Source: Macrobrachium rosenbergii
Lineage: Eukaryota; Arthropoda; Malacostraca; Decapoda; Palaemonidae
NCBI RefSeq assembly: GCF_040412425.1
Contig: NC_089766.1
Coordinates: 48,654,797-48,718,796, forward strand
Direction: 5' to 3'
DNA: 64,000 bases
Shown here: positions 21,770-32,524 of the stretch, in pieces
Layout of the letters: the number at the start of each line of letters is the position of its first letter
Numbering within the stretch: the stretch's first letter is position 1
The notes under the pieces: model-generated
Database searches by the model: none
What the model saw: the letters and a program-made list of their open reading frames with translations, nothing else
Told to the model about the DNA's origin: nothing
Translations under genes and position numbers: made by a program

Positions 21770-22072
21770 GGTAGGATTTAGACCAAAGGCCAAGCGCTGG
21801 GAGCTATGAGGTCATTCAGCGCTGAAAAGGAAATTGACAGGAAAAAAGGTTTGAAAGGTGTAACAGGAGGAAAACCTCAAAGCAGTTGCACCATGATTCA
21901 GCTGTCAGGAAAGGGTGGAAGGAAGACGGAAGAGAATGTGAACGGAGGTACGGTAAAAGGAACGAAAGGGGTTGCAGCTTGGGACCGAAGGGACGCTGCA
22001 AAGATCTTCATCAAATAATGCCTACAGTGCACCGCATGAGCAGCACTGACGGCACTACCCCTCTAAGGGGGT
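21770..22072 (-). repeat. SINE-like retroposon A
   Basis: Nearly complete, with the GTGCACCGCATGAG hairpin and a CCCCTCTAAGGGG end. The pentameric tail is missing at 21770. Its 68-70 codon frames are shared with other copies and are not genes. Confidence 0.85.
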
Positions 22073-22521
22073 GACAGGTATCAGGGAGAGGAACATCGAC
22101 AGAAGGTTTTTTTAGCCTCAGAGAGACTGAAACAAAAAGCTTAACATGTCTTAAGGGCTGGTTAAAATTTTCCTTTAATGAATAGTATGGAAGAAATAGC
22201 AAATTTGCTAGATAATTAAGGCTTATAGTGCCCACAAAAGATGTGGTATGGGCCATTTCATCTGAGTCTGTTCTTTATTACTATTTCTCTATGCAAATCT
22301 ATACACACTGTTTTTGGTTACTTTCAGCAAAATTCTTCAGTTGGAATTATTTTATACATACACATATACATATATGTACATGCGTGTGAATTTTTCTCAC
22401 TTATATACGCGTGACCTTTTATATATTTTACAAATATTAAACCACAAACATCGTTTAAAAATCGAACTCATTAAACCTTGGGAACACCTTACATCCGCAG
22501 GGAATTATAAGCAATAAATAA

Positions 22522-22523
22522 TT

Positions 22524-22609
<86 letters not shown>

Positions 22610-22612
22610 TAT
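22522..22612. repeat. (AT)n microsatellite
   Basis: A long AT run. Confidence 0.97.
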
Positions 22613-23116
22613 ATTACTAATCTACTGCTCAAAGAAAGAGACTGCTTAAAATCAAACCTACATTATGTAACAATTAAATCCGAGGGCAAAACGACTTAAG
22701 ACGAAGAATAACATTTCGATACTGCCTGAGAAAAAAAAAAAATCTTCCAAATGAAACGAAACATTCAGTTAATTACACCAGGCCACTTCAACTGATTGGC
22801 TTTCCTTCTCTCTGTAATTATTGTCATTATCGCAAAGAGCAAGGACAGGTTGATTATATCTCTTAACTTGCGTTGAAGGATACGAAAAGAAGTAAAAATA
22901 AAAAATAAAATAATATAAAAACAAACGCGTATGATAACTGATAAGGAAATGCAAGGTGTAATTAACTGAACATTTTGTTTAATTTTGAAGAATGCGCTTC
23001 ACACCTTTCCTTCTCCATTTATCTGCCGTGTAAAATAAAGGAACTGGTTCTTTCAGTTCCTTTTATTTTTCTCACCTGACGCTTTGTTTTTTGTTCCAAA
23101 TTTCTCTTACTTCTTT
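22613..23116. other. No gene seen; low-copy DNA
   Basis: AT-rich, with a poly-A run at 22730-22741. Confidence 0.5.
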
Positions 23117-23520
23117 GGTTTTCTGCTAAAGAAAACTATTGTGCCGGCTTTGTCTGTCCGTCCGCGCTTTATTCCGTCCGCCCTCAGATCTTAAAATCTG
23201 CTGAGGCTAGAGGGCTGTAAATTGGTAGGTTGATCAACCACCCTCCAATCATCAAACATACCAAATTGCAGCCCTCTAGCCTCTGTAGTTTTTATTTTGT
23301 TTAAGGGTAAATTTAGCCCTAATCGTGCTTCTGGCAACGATATAGGATAGGCCACCACCGGACAGTGGCTAGGTTTCGTGGACCGCGGTTCATACAACAC
23401 TATACCGGGCACCGAAAGATAGATCTATTTTCGGTGGCCTTGATTATACGCTGTAGCGGGTGTACAGAAAACTCGATTGCGACTGAAGAACCTTCGGCGC
23501 ATTCTTTTTTTTTTTTTTTA
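23117..23520 (+). repeat. Multi-hairpin repeat C, full copy
   Basis: From the left it contains GTTTTCTGCTAAAGAAAAC (hairpin 1) and the TCTGTCCGTCCGC region. A long stem follows, with arms TGAGGCTAGAGGGCTG and CAGCCCTCTAGCCTC around about 35 bases. Next come CACCGAAAGATAGATCT...TTTTCGGTGG (hairpin 3) and an end related to GCGCCGAAGAAACTTCGGCG (hairpin 4), closing in a T-run. There is no coding capacity. It lacks clear terminal inverted repeats, and I could not fix a target duplication. Confidence 0.85.
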
Positions 23521-23671
23521 CTTCATCTTTGTTCACTTTTTAAAAAATCTCACATGCCCCCCCCCAAAAAAAAAAAACAAAGGAAGATATACGATTTTCC
23601 TCTAATTAAGGGAAATCTCTCGGCCTCCAAATCTGTATAACAATAAAATGGTGGAAAATTATCAACTTATT

Positions 23672-24029
23672 ATTAAAATAGTTTAACCAGACCACAAAGC
23701 TGACTATCAGCTCTCATAAAGAAAAAAGTATATCTTAGTTTAACCAGACCACTGAGCTGATTAACAGCTCTCCTAGGCTGGTGAGGCTTAGACTTATTTC
23801 ACGTGGCTAAGAACCAATTGGTTCTAGCAACGGGACCTACAGCTTATTGTGGAATCCGAACCCTGACGAGGAATTTCTATCACCAGAAATAAATTCCTCT
23901 AATTCTTCATTGGCCGGCCGGAGACTCGAACTCGGGCCTAGCAAAGTGTTAGCCGAGAACTCTACCGACTCGTCCAACGGGGAACTATCAGCTCTCATAG
24001 GGCTGGCCCGAAGGATTAGGGTGAAACGC
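23672..24029 (-). repeat. Older SINE F copy, split by a younger copy
   Basis: The two flanks, AGTTTAACCAGACCACAAAG at the left and CTCATAGGGCTGGCCCGAAG at the right, together make the 3' end of the same SINE that interrupts them. Confidence 0.7.
23719..23983 (-). mobile_element. tRNA-derived SINE F, complete, 16 bp duplication
   Basis: It is flanked by ACTATCAGCTCTCATA at 23703-23718 and 23984-23999. On the minus strand it begins TCCCCGTTGGACGAGTCGG and has the A-box region AGTCGGTAGAGTTCTCGGC. The B-box GAGTTCGAGTCTCC lies about 35 bases on. The body runs to TGGTCTGGTTAAACTAAG and an A/T-rich tail. The head resembles a tRNA, but the class cannot be fixed by eye. There is no open frame; mobilisation would depend on a LINE elsewhere. 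Confidence 0.85.
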
Positions 24030-24085
24030 CAGGTCTAGGCCAGAGGCCAAGCCCTGGGACCACATAGGTCATTCCGAAATGAGAT
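24030..24085 (-). repeat. Fragment of SINE-like retroposon A
   Basis: Only the tail-side hairpins remain (AGGCCAGAGGCCAAGCCCTG). Confidence 0.7.
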
Positions 24086-24190
24086 TTAAAAAAAAAAAAA
24101 AAACTGCACAAGGCATTTATGCTTTTGCACTAGAATACACGCACACATTAAATACATTCACTCATGTTTCTATACATACACCAAAAAAAA

Positions 24191-24605
24191 AAGTAGAAAA
24201 TGCGCCAAAGTTTCTTCGGCGCAGTCGAGCTTTCTGTACAGCCGCTACAGCGTATAATCAAGGCCACCGAAAATAGATCTATCTTTCGGTGGTCTCGGTA
24301 TAATACCGTATGAGCCGCGGCTCATGAAACTTTAACTACGGTCCGGTGGGGGCCTGTCCTATATCGGTACCTGAAGCACAATTATGGCTAATTTTGACCT
24401 TAAATAAGATAAAAACTACTGAGGCTAGAGGGCTGCAATCTGGTATGTTTGATGATTGGAGGGTGGATGATCAATATACCACTTTGCAGCCCTCTAGCCT
24501 CGGTAGTTTTTAAGATCTGAGGGGGACAGAAAAAGTGCGGACAGAATAAAGTGCGGACGGACAGACAAGGCCGGCACAATAGTTTTCTTTTACAGGAAGC
24601 TAAAA
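24191..24605 (-). repeat. Multi-hairpin repeat C, full copy
   Basis: Reverse orientation to the copy at 23117, with all four hairpin blocks visible. The pair faces each other across the SINE F insertion. Confidence 0.85.
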
Positions 24606-24837
24606 AGGAATATTAAAATTCAGAATATGGCACCACCAATAACACACGATGGGGTTTCAAGTTTCTTATTGACGATCTTTTCCATTTGAGTTAACAAACC
24701 TCAAAACTTTTTTTTTTTTTTCTTTATTAACTGTTCTCGTATTTCAGCCCAAGGGAGGGGGTGTTCAGAGGGACAAAATTAATCAAATATGACCCGCTGG
24801 GAAAAGGGGGAGGGGGTTTAGGTTGTTGTGATTGTGT

Positions 24838-24852
24838 GGGTGGGTGGGTGGG
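24838..24852 (+). other. G-quadruplex motif
   Basis: GGGTGGGTGGGTGGG fits the four-run, single-base-loop rule and is followed by further G-runs to about 24873. The surrounding 24760-24875 is G-rich. No gene is nearby to which a role could be tied. Confidence 0.8.
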
Positions 24853-25013
24853 TGGAGGGTGGGGGGGGGGGGAGCCGTGTCTCCCGGACAACAGGCAGGT
24901 GCTGATTGCAATCCTTTCACCGCTGTCGAACTGCTCAGTTCAATACCGCCCAATTTGGAAGAGTTGCCCCCTGCAACCCGTCGCCCTTTGCACCCGCGTC
25001 AGGAGGTGAATAA

Positions 25014-25114
<101 letters not shown>

Positions 25115-25194
25115 CATCTACACCAAAATGGATTTCATCACCATTTTGGTGCCTTATGCTATTGTGAGATTTTTTTTTATGAAATCGTGGATTC

Positions 25195-25485
25195 TCACGC
25201 AGCTGCGAATTCAGCAGAAGGCTGCTGAGAATGCTGTTGAGAATGCTGTTTCCACGGGTGTGCTGTACTTTCCTCGCTTGCTGTTCTTGCACGAAGTTTT
25301 ACCACGAAGTTCATCCCAATATCAACTTCTTCCATGAGCTGAAAACTGCACATTAAGTTTACAGCAGTGACCAGAGCTTCTGAATTACTGATCTGTTTGA
25401 AAACTGCCATGACAAGCTCAGAAACAACATTATATTTGAAGAGAAATATCAACGTCGAGTCAGTTGCTACTGTTCCACAGTTCAA
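25195..25485 (-). CDS. Unrecognised open frame, 96 codons
   Basis: It begins MNCGTVATDSTLIFLFKYN. The middle is amphipathic with a protein-like composition (for example VVSELVMAVFKQISNSEALV), and the end is Q/S/A-rich. It is not part of any repeat seen here. There is no known domain and no splice or promoter evidence. It could be a fragment of an exon or chance. Confidence 0.15.
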   Translation of the reverse strand: MNCGTVATDSTLIFLFKYNVVSELVMAVFKQISNSEALVTAVNLMCSFQLMEEVDIGMNFVVKLRARTASEESTAHPWKQHSQQHSQQPSAEFAAA

Positions 25486-25539
25486 ATCATTGTTAACGGC
25501 GGAACGCTACAATAAAATCAAAAGGGGTTTCGAATGGAA

Positions 25540-25834
25540 ATGGAATTTAGAGTTTAGGCCAAAGGCCAAGCACTGGGACCTATGAGGTCATTCAGCGCTG
25601 GAAGGGAAATTGAGAGTGAAGGAGGTTTGAAAGGTGTAACAGGAGGAAAACCTCAAAGCAGTTGCACTACGAAACAATTGTTAGAGGGGGTGGATAGCAA
25701 GATAATATGAATGGAGGTACGGTAAAAGGAATGAAAGAGGTTGCAGCTAGGGACCGAAGGACGCTGGAAAGAACCTTTAGTAATGCCTACAGTGCACCCC
25801 GTGAGGTGCACTGACGGCACTAACCCCCTACGGG
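25540..25834 (-). repeat. SINE-like retroposon A
   Basis: Nearly complete, with a CCATTTCCATTC-type tail at the left and the GTGCACC hairpin at the right. Possible but imperfect TCAAAA flanks do not prove a duplication. Confidence 0.85.
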
Positions 25835-25967
25835 TCAAAATGTTTTTGATATTAAAGCGCTCCTGATTCGAGTTCAAAATGTGAACGTCCTTAGTAAATT
25901 AAACGGTAATACTATCTTACTTTTATTACTTTTATTAAAATTCGTCAATTTTTTTCTGTCCATGTAG

Positions 25968-26255
25968 ATACTGAATTTAATAAATAAATGTGCGTATACA
26001 GTCTGCCTATGTATATAATCGAACTGGATAAATAAATGTGTATATACGTTCAGTCCATGTGCATGTATACTCTGCCCATGTATATATTGAACTGAAGTAA
26101 ATATGCATATACACTCTGTTCATGTATATACTGAACTGAACAAATAAATGTGCATATACACTGTCCATGTATACACTGAACTGACGTAAATATGCATATA
26201 CACCCTATGTATGTATCGAACTGAATAAATAAATATGCATATAAGCGAGCAAAAT
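25968..26255. repeat. About 50 bp tandem repeat, 5-6 units
   Basis: The unit is close to CTGAACTGAATAAATAAATG followed by TGCATATACACTCTGTCCAT and GTATATA. Units are well diverged and vary in length. Confidence 0.8.
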
Positions 26256-26309
26256 ATTTACATGCGTACGTCAGTATAAAGATCGACAACGAGTTTACAT
26301 AAGCGCACC

Positions 26310-26310
<1 letters not shown>

Positions 26311-26371
<61 letters not shown>
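26311..26371 (+). repeat. (GA)n microsatellite
   Basis: A nearly pure GA run. Confidence 0.97.
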
Positions 26372-26373
<2 letters not shown>

Positions 26374-26469
26374 TCGCCCGACTGAATAGAAAGCATTTCA
26401 ACATCTCGAACCTCGAACACAATGGTTTCCAACGAGCGTTTATACAGAGCCGAGGCATCTGAAGACTGA

Positions 26470-26470
<1 letters not shown>

Positions 26471-26511
<41 letters not shown>

Positions 26512-26870
26512 TAGATGAAACCTATTCGTATGGAACAAGCCCACCAAAGAGGCCACTGACTTGAAATTCAAGTTTCCAATGAACAATAAGGTGTTCATTA
26601 GGAAGAAGAGATACCATTTATCAAAAAAAGAGAAAAAATAAATTAACAAACAGATAAATAGATAAAAATGTATCAAAATGCAAGAAGAATAGTATTAGGG
26701 CAGTAATGCATTGCATTTTCCTTTGAACTTCTGAAGTTCCAATTGCACGACCTCCTCTGAAGGGACTCTGTTCCAACAAAGCTGAAAACGAGGTCTGCCC
26801 CATTGTGAAATACCTCTCCAGAGGCCTCAATACCTCTCAGACGGTGGGATGGGACTCATCGTTAACGGTC
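26471..26870 (-). pseudogene. LINE 3' end, family B, with (AAT)n tail
   Basis: The minus strand carries a degraded ORF2 end (CWNRVPSEEVVQLELQKFKG, matching LWNSLPSEDVVQLEL in other copies). The 3' tail follows, with an AAT array at 26471-26509. Confidence 0.75.
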
Positions 26871-28082
26871 CTGTCTGTACCATAATGAATAACAAGTTTT
26901 CATTTGTAAATTTGTGGTTGAAAGGAGAGAATATTAGGCGGGGGGAAACTTTGGTTTTGACGGAGGCAGGCAAAATTTTTATGGCATATAATGACTTGGA
27001 ATAATTTAATATATATACACATACATATAAATCTATATGTGTATATACATATGTATATATATATACAAGGCCTGTTCAGTCTAAATATTACCGCAACTTT
27101 GCGTCTGTTCTTCTAAGAAACCCCAGCTCTATTAAGAGAGTATGCTAGGAATATAGTGCACAGCAAACTTAGCGTCTGCAGTGATCTACGCCTTTCCAAA
27201 TTAGAAGTCCTTTCCTGTGTTTGCGTACGTTATTCCACTGGTTCTAAACAGAAGTATATTCGTATCTAAATTATTACTATATAAACTGTCGCTTTCATCA
27301 TTTATATTTATCTAAAAACATAATATTATTCTTATTTATCTAACAAACACATTATTCCTAAATGTCAAAATACAGTTCATACGATTACTTTACCAGTTTT
27401 AATCATGTATTATTTATTATTACAGTTTTACCTTATTTTGCATAAGTCTTTATCCATTATTAAACTGCAGTCATGGCGCTAACTTACCAGTGGTTATTGC
27501 TTGCCTGAATATTCACGATTTACCACCTCATACTATTCTTCTTGCTTTTTTATGAATAGGTTTATCTACTGAATAATAGTAATAATAATAATTTTATTTT
27601 ACCGCCGTAAAGGCTAGATTTCTTTCCGTGACCATAAACATTACTAAGGTGCTTTCTCCTTTTGCAAATTTACCTACATACAGAACCTACGTAACTGTCA
27701 GAGAATCCTGTGACGAATTATCCAAATCGAAATTCCTGATTGTCTGGCCACATAATACAAATTCTCTATTGTGGTCGGGCGTATCTGGTGTGCTATGAAT
27801 AGCTTCCTAATGCAACTTGCTCCATAACAAGTTGATTTATGTGTCCGGAAGTGCACCGTTGTTTAAATTCCTGTATTTTATATCTTATTCCAACATCTTA
27901 TGGAAAATCTCGTAGGCATTTGGTCTTAATATTCTTTTCCAGAAGTTAAAGTTCATTTTTTCAAGTTCTCTTTCAAAGTCTGAGTGAAAATTCACTGGAA
28001 AAAAAACCAAGTAAATGAATGATGGAACATTGGTAAGTTATTGGTTTTTCTCTAAATTTGATAATAGACAAAGTAAAAATGC
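26871..28082. other. Low-copy AT-rich region, no gene seen
   Basis: About 1.2 kb with AT dinucleotide patches at 27007-27065 and a small piece of the family B tail (TAGGTTTATCTACTGAATAA) at 27555-27595. There is no open frame of note. Confidence 0.5.
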
Positions 28083-28375
28083 CTTAAATCCAAGCGCTGG
28101 GACCTATGAGGTCATTCAGCGATGAAACAGAAATTGACAGTAAGAATCTCTGAAAGGTGTAACAGGAGGAAAACCTCAAAGCAGTTGCACTATGAAACAA
28201 TTGTTAGAGAGGGTGGATAACAAGATGGAAGAAAGAGAATATGAAAGGAGGTGCAGTAAAAGAAACGAAAGGGGTTGCAGCTAGGGACCGAAGGCACGCT
28301 GCAAAGACCCTTAAGTAATGCTTACAGTGCACCACGTGAGGTGCACTGACGGCCCTACCCCCCTACAGAGTATAT
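28083..28375 (-). repeat. SINE-like retroposon A
   Basis: All internal blocks are present; the tail side is truncated at CCAAGCGCTGGGACC. Confidence 0.85.
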
Positions 28376-28613
28376 GGGACGTAGCCTGGCAATGCTCATT
28401 GCGGATTAAAACTATTTTCATGAACAGGTTCATTTCCCTTAACAAAATCAAGGTTTACTCGCAAATGCAGTGACTGGGAATGAATCCTTTCAAAGATTTA
28501 AGAGATCAAATGGACTGAAGATCGGACGAGGCTGGAGACACAGTGGATTAAAGCCCTTGAATAATGCAGACAGAATGTCTGCATGATTCCAGGATTACAT
28601 TATGGAAGACAAA

Positions 28614-28615
<2 letters not shown>

Positions 28616-28646
<31 letters not shown>

Positions 28647-28880
28647 TCAGTAGATGAAACCTATTCACATGGAACAAGCCCACCAAAGGGGCCACTACTT
28701 GAAATTCAAGCTTCCAAAGAATATGTTGGTTCCAACCTCCCACCGCAGCAGTCCCCACACTGCAGCAGCAACCGATCATGATACAGCGCCAGCGCCCTTT
28801 CATCGCCCTGGGCAAGGCGCGAACCCCCCACCACATCTGAGTGGCATGCCACGACACTAACCACTATACCAGCGGAAAAT
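28616..28880 (-). mobile_element. tRNA-headed SINE sharing the family B tail
   Basis: On the minus strand it starts CCGCTGGTATAGTGGTTAGT (A-box) and then has GGGGGTTCGCGCC (B-box). Next comes GCAGTGTGGGGACTGCTGCG, and it then joins the family B tail at TTCTTTGGAAGCTTGAAT, ending in (AAT)n at 28616-28647. The LINE coding remnant is replaced by the tRNA-like head. The copy at 56419 has the same structure, so this is a real composite and not a chance junction. Confidence 0.8.
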
Positions 28881-29467
28881 AAAATGGAAGGTCTTTTCAG
28901 AAAATGCTGGCCAAACATTGCGGACGTTTGCCAGAATTCTCCAAAGACTAGATGCGAAGTATAAAAGGGATTAGGAATTCAAGCTCCCCGAGAACACAGT
29001 TTCTCTGAATAGGCAGTGAATGCCAGTTACTTCTTCTTATCTCTCTTTTCCTACTGTTATCAAATTTCGACGCACGCCCTGTTTCTTTTTATCTATCTTT
29101 AGCCAAATCTTCTTTTTCACTGTGTTCTAAACACTTGAAGTTTAGGATGAAATATGGAATGGAATGAAATTTAAAATTTGCCTTTACATTACCTCTGGCA
29201 CCTTTTTAGTAAAGCTTAACTTTAATCATTTGAAGTGAGACAAATTAAAATGTGCCAATATTACTTTCAGATAAAAAAAAAACAATAAAAGCTCTTTTGT
29301 TTCCTTACACACAAGTGAGGCAAGCTTTTTACCTCGTTCAAAATACGACCCATTTCAAACCAAAAAGTTTTTTTTCTGAAACTCCGTATTGCGAGCGGAA
29401 CTATATACTCTCTGACTCCATTTATATAGTGCAGGAAAAGTGTGTGTGTTACGAGGCGTTACACCCT
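28881..29467. other. No gene seen; low-copy DNA
   Basis: No repeat family is recognised. Confidence 0.5.
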
Positions 29468-30178
29468 ACGTTACCCCAAAAATGTTTAGGCACTTTTTTA
29501 ACACCACGCCCACGAATTTAATATATAACGAGTTTGTTGCCGCGCTGGAACCCGGCGTTGCTGTCTCCCCTACCCTGATCCCATGATACCTCGCACCCAC
29601 CCGGGGCGGACAAACAGGTTTGAAGGAGGGTGGGGTGGATGTGTCATGTCTCCCCTACCCTCCCGATCCCCTAGCTACCCGCCCCCACCCTGGGCGGACA
29701 AACAGGTTTGCAAGACGACGGTGGATGTCTTCCCCACCTTCTCGTTCCCCTACCTAACCCGCCCCCACTCAGGGTGGATAAACAGGTCTGCAGGAGGGTG
29801 GATGTTCCCCCACCCTCCCGATCGCCTACCCCTGCTCCCAATCAGGGAGGACAAACAGGTTTGCAGGAGGATGGGTTTCCTGTACCTTGTCGTTCCCCTA
29901 CCAGTCCACCCCGGGGACTGGGGCGGACAAACCATTTGCATTTGGTTATTATTATAGAAGACCCTCCCATTATTTACCCCACAACCAACCGTTAGGCGGA
30001 CAAACTGGTTTGCTGGGGGTGGGTTATTGAACACCATGTCTCCCCACTGTCACCCAGGGAATTAATTAACTTATTTATTAATTTTCTTACCAAAAATAGA
30101 TGTCATCAATTATTTACACTGTGCGTTACCCCAAAAATGTTTAGGCACTTATTGAACACCATGTCCACGAATTAATTA
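29468..30178. repeat. C-rich minisatellite G with flanking direct repeats
   Basis: GGGCGGACAAACAGGTTTGC recurs at about 29607, 29695, 29775, 29847, 29921 (diverged) and 29995, separated by CCCTACC/CCCCCACCC-rich stretches, giving units of 72-88 bp. GTTACCCCAAAAATGTTTAG with CACGAATTAA occurs on both sides (29470-29522 and 30123-30176), so the whole block was probably duplicated or expanded between repeats. Open frames of 124 and 95 codons here are repeat products. A single unit also lies at 48837. Confidence 0.85.
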
Positions 30179-30377
30179 ATTAATGCTATTTATTAAGCTT
30201 TTCTTGAGGGGCTGAAAAATGCCGGATGTCATTCCACCAGTCTCTGAGTTCTCGTTTAAAACTGTCTGTATCCAGATTTACCTTATTTCTCCCCCCTTGT
30301 TGTTTAGGAGCGCCTTTTAACTTCTTCCTCAGCTTTGATTTTTAGCGCTTTTTTTTTTTTTTTAAAGCCTTTTGATA

Positions 30378-30625
30378 CATGGAATTTAGGCCACAGGCCA
30401 GCCGCCTGGACGCGAGGTCGCTCAGCGACGGAATTTGACCTCAGAATGGTTTGAAAGGTGTAACAGGAGGAAAACCTCGCCGTTGCACTGTGAAACAATT
30501 GTTAGGAGAGGGTGGAAAGTATGATGGAAGAGAGAGAATATGAACGGAGGTTCAGTAAAAGGAATGAAAGGGGTTGCAGCTTGGGGCCGAAGGGAAGCTG
30601 CCAAGAGCCTTAAGTAATGCCTTTT
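30378..30625 (-). repeat. SINE-like retroposon A, head-truncated
   Basis: It runs from a TGGAATTTAGGCC tail side to TAAGTAATGCCT, so the GTGCACC hairpin end is missing. Confidence 0.85.
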
Positions 30626-30694
30626 AGGAGTGGACTACTTGCTTGCATTTGACATTAACTTCACTTTGTGTTTTGTCTTTGGTTGGTTATAATC

Positions 30695-30695
<1 letters not shown>

Positions 30696-30742
<47 letters not shown>
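30696..30742 (+). repeat. (AC)n microsatellite
   Basis: A nearly pure CA run. Confidence 0.97.
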
Positions 30743-30748
<6 letters not shown>

Positions 30749-30855
30749 AACACATAAAACGAAGTTCATATTGTTACCATAAAAAAAATATGGTATACTT
30801 CGCCATATCTCAACAAGACTGTTTACTAAGGCTGCAACCCAACCCCCAAGCTACT

Positions 30856-31102
30856 CTGCCCTAAAATGGAAGACTGCAGTATCTGCAAAAATACAAAACT
30901 GAGAAATGGTAGATACTCCCATGCCTTACTACTGATTTTGCAGTTACTGCAAATGGGACCCCCTAAATACTCGTGGAAAGCATTGAAGAAAAATCATTCT
31001 GAAACTGCAGTCACTTGTGTATTAGTGTTTCACGAGCCCAATAGGTGGCACGTCTCAATCTCGAAATTTTTGCACAAACTGCAGTTTTCCATTTTAGTGC
31101 AG
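30856..31102 (+). mobile_element. MITE D, copy 3 (best ends)
   Basis: CTGCCCTAAAATGGAA at the left and TTCCATTTTAGTGCAG at the right form 16 bp terminal inverted repeats with one mismatch. Subterminal TGCAGTATCTGCAAA recurs. The element is 247 bp with no open frame. The flanks do not show a clean duplication. Confidence 0.8.
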
Positions 31103-31893
31103 CACTATTTCAAACTCATGCATCACCTGTAGGCTATATGTATCAAGGCAGTACACTCGGTGTTGTATCCAATAACATTTCTTTAAATGATTAACACGTA
31201 CTTTTGATTTTTGCCACTTACCCATGAGATACTTTATTTCAGCACTAGAAGAAAACAGAGAAAATTCCAAGTGTTACACAGAAATTCTCACTCTACAAAA
31301 CGACGTGAGGATCAACTTACTCGGATCGTAAGAAATGCTAAATACCACACTTCGGCAGAACTCAGAGACATCTAGTTTATATATTCCTACTTCCCTTATC
31401 TTTTCTAAAAGATGACGTAGAGCTTTCCGGCAATAAAAATAATATTTCATCTACTTCGCAGTAGAACTGTACTAACCAGGAGCATTGCACTGACCGCAAA
31501 AAGATTTACATGAAAATATAAAGGAAATAGCTATTTCCATTCCGCTTCTCTGCAATTCAACATAACTTCTTAAACCTACATACTAAAAATTACCGACATT
31601 TCAAACAAAGATTTTACGAGATATAATTAGCTTAATTGTATTGCAACGCGCGAAACATCCCAACCTCAGTTGACACAGGGAAAACACTTTTTGATTGCCA
31701 ATTAGTTCCCAAAAGTCCTTGGGAATACTAATAGCCCTCTAATTAATGGTATACGGATCTCTGCAAATGGCGCTTGCAGTCTGCAAGCGCAATCTTCAGA
31801 TGATTCACAGTGGGATTTCCCTGGCGGTTATGGACCCTTCCCAGTGACAATCAGACGCAGGGGGTATGTTAAAGTTTCGCTGTTTAGTTATTT
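31103..31893. other. No gene seen; low-copy DNA
   Basis: About 790 bp with no repeat family recognised and only short open frames. Confidence 0.5.
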
Positions 31894-31995
31894 ATTATTA
31901 TTATTATTATTATTCAGAAGATGAACCCTATTTATATGGAACAAGCCCATCAAAGGGGCCATTGATTTCAAATTCGAGCTTCCGAAGAATATGGT

Positions 31996-32068
<73 letters not shown>

Positions 32069-32150
32069 TCAGAAGATGAACTCTATTCATATGGAACAAG
32101 CCCATCAAAGGGGCCATTGATTTCAAATTCGAGCTTCCAAAGATTATGGT

Positions 32151-32215
<65 letters not shown>

Positions 32216-32372
32216 AAGATGAAACCTATTCATATGGAACAAGCCCACCAAAGGGGCCATTGACCTGAAGTTCAAGCTTCCGAAGAATATGGTGTTCATT
32301 AGTAAGAGAGGGTAAAGGGAAATACAAAAAGAAGAGATCTCACTTATTAAAAGAAAAAAAAAAATAAATGAA
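31894..32372 (-). repeat. Three serial family B tails with (ATT)n arrays
   Basis: Three blocks, each an (ATT)n array (31894-31914, 31994-32067, 32151-32210) followed by the minus-strand family B tail. The first two blocks stop at the same point (GAAGAATATGGTGT / AAGATTATGGTGT), and the third continues further into the repeat. This looks like repeated insertion at, or amplification from, the AAT tail. Confidence 0.85.
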
Positions 32373-32524
32373 CGCAATGAGCAGATGGTTTCCTTTACGT
32401 TACTCTAATAATGTTATTACCCATTTACCTTAGAGTTACCGTCCTAATGTTACGGTATGAAATCTCCGTAGATTTTCTCATTTTTCGGCTCTTGGGATCA
32501 TTTTTAGTTTTCTTATTATGGAGA

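Noticed and set aside
21806..22074. Small open frames with NGGTVKGxKEVAA-like products, seen in many places
   Set aside because: They are the same frame through SINE A copies, frequently broken, and vary with the repeat. No evidence of a protein.
23117..23520. Hairpin followed by a T-run in repeat C as a bacterial-type terminator
   Set aside because: The hairpins are part of a dispersed eukaryotic repeat; no gene or operon context supports a terminator.
28083..28375. SINE A head as a Helitron 3' end (hairpin near CTACGGGG)
   Set aside because: The terminal CTRR is not consistent, and copies have 10-14 bp target duplications, which Helitrons do not make.
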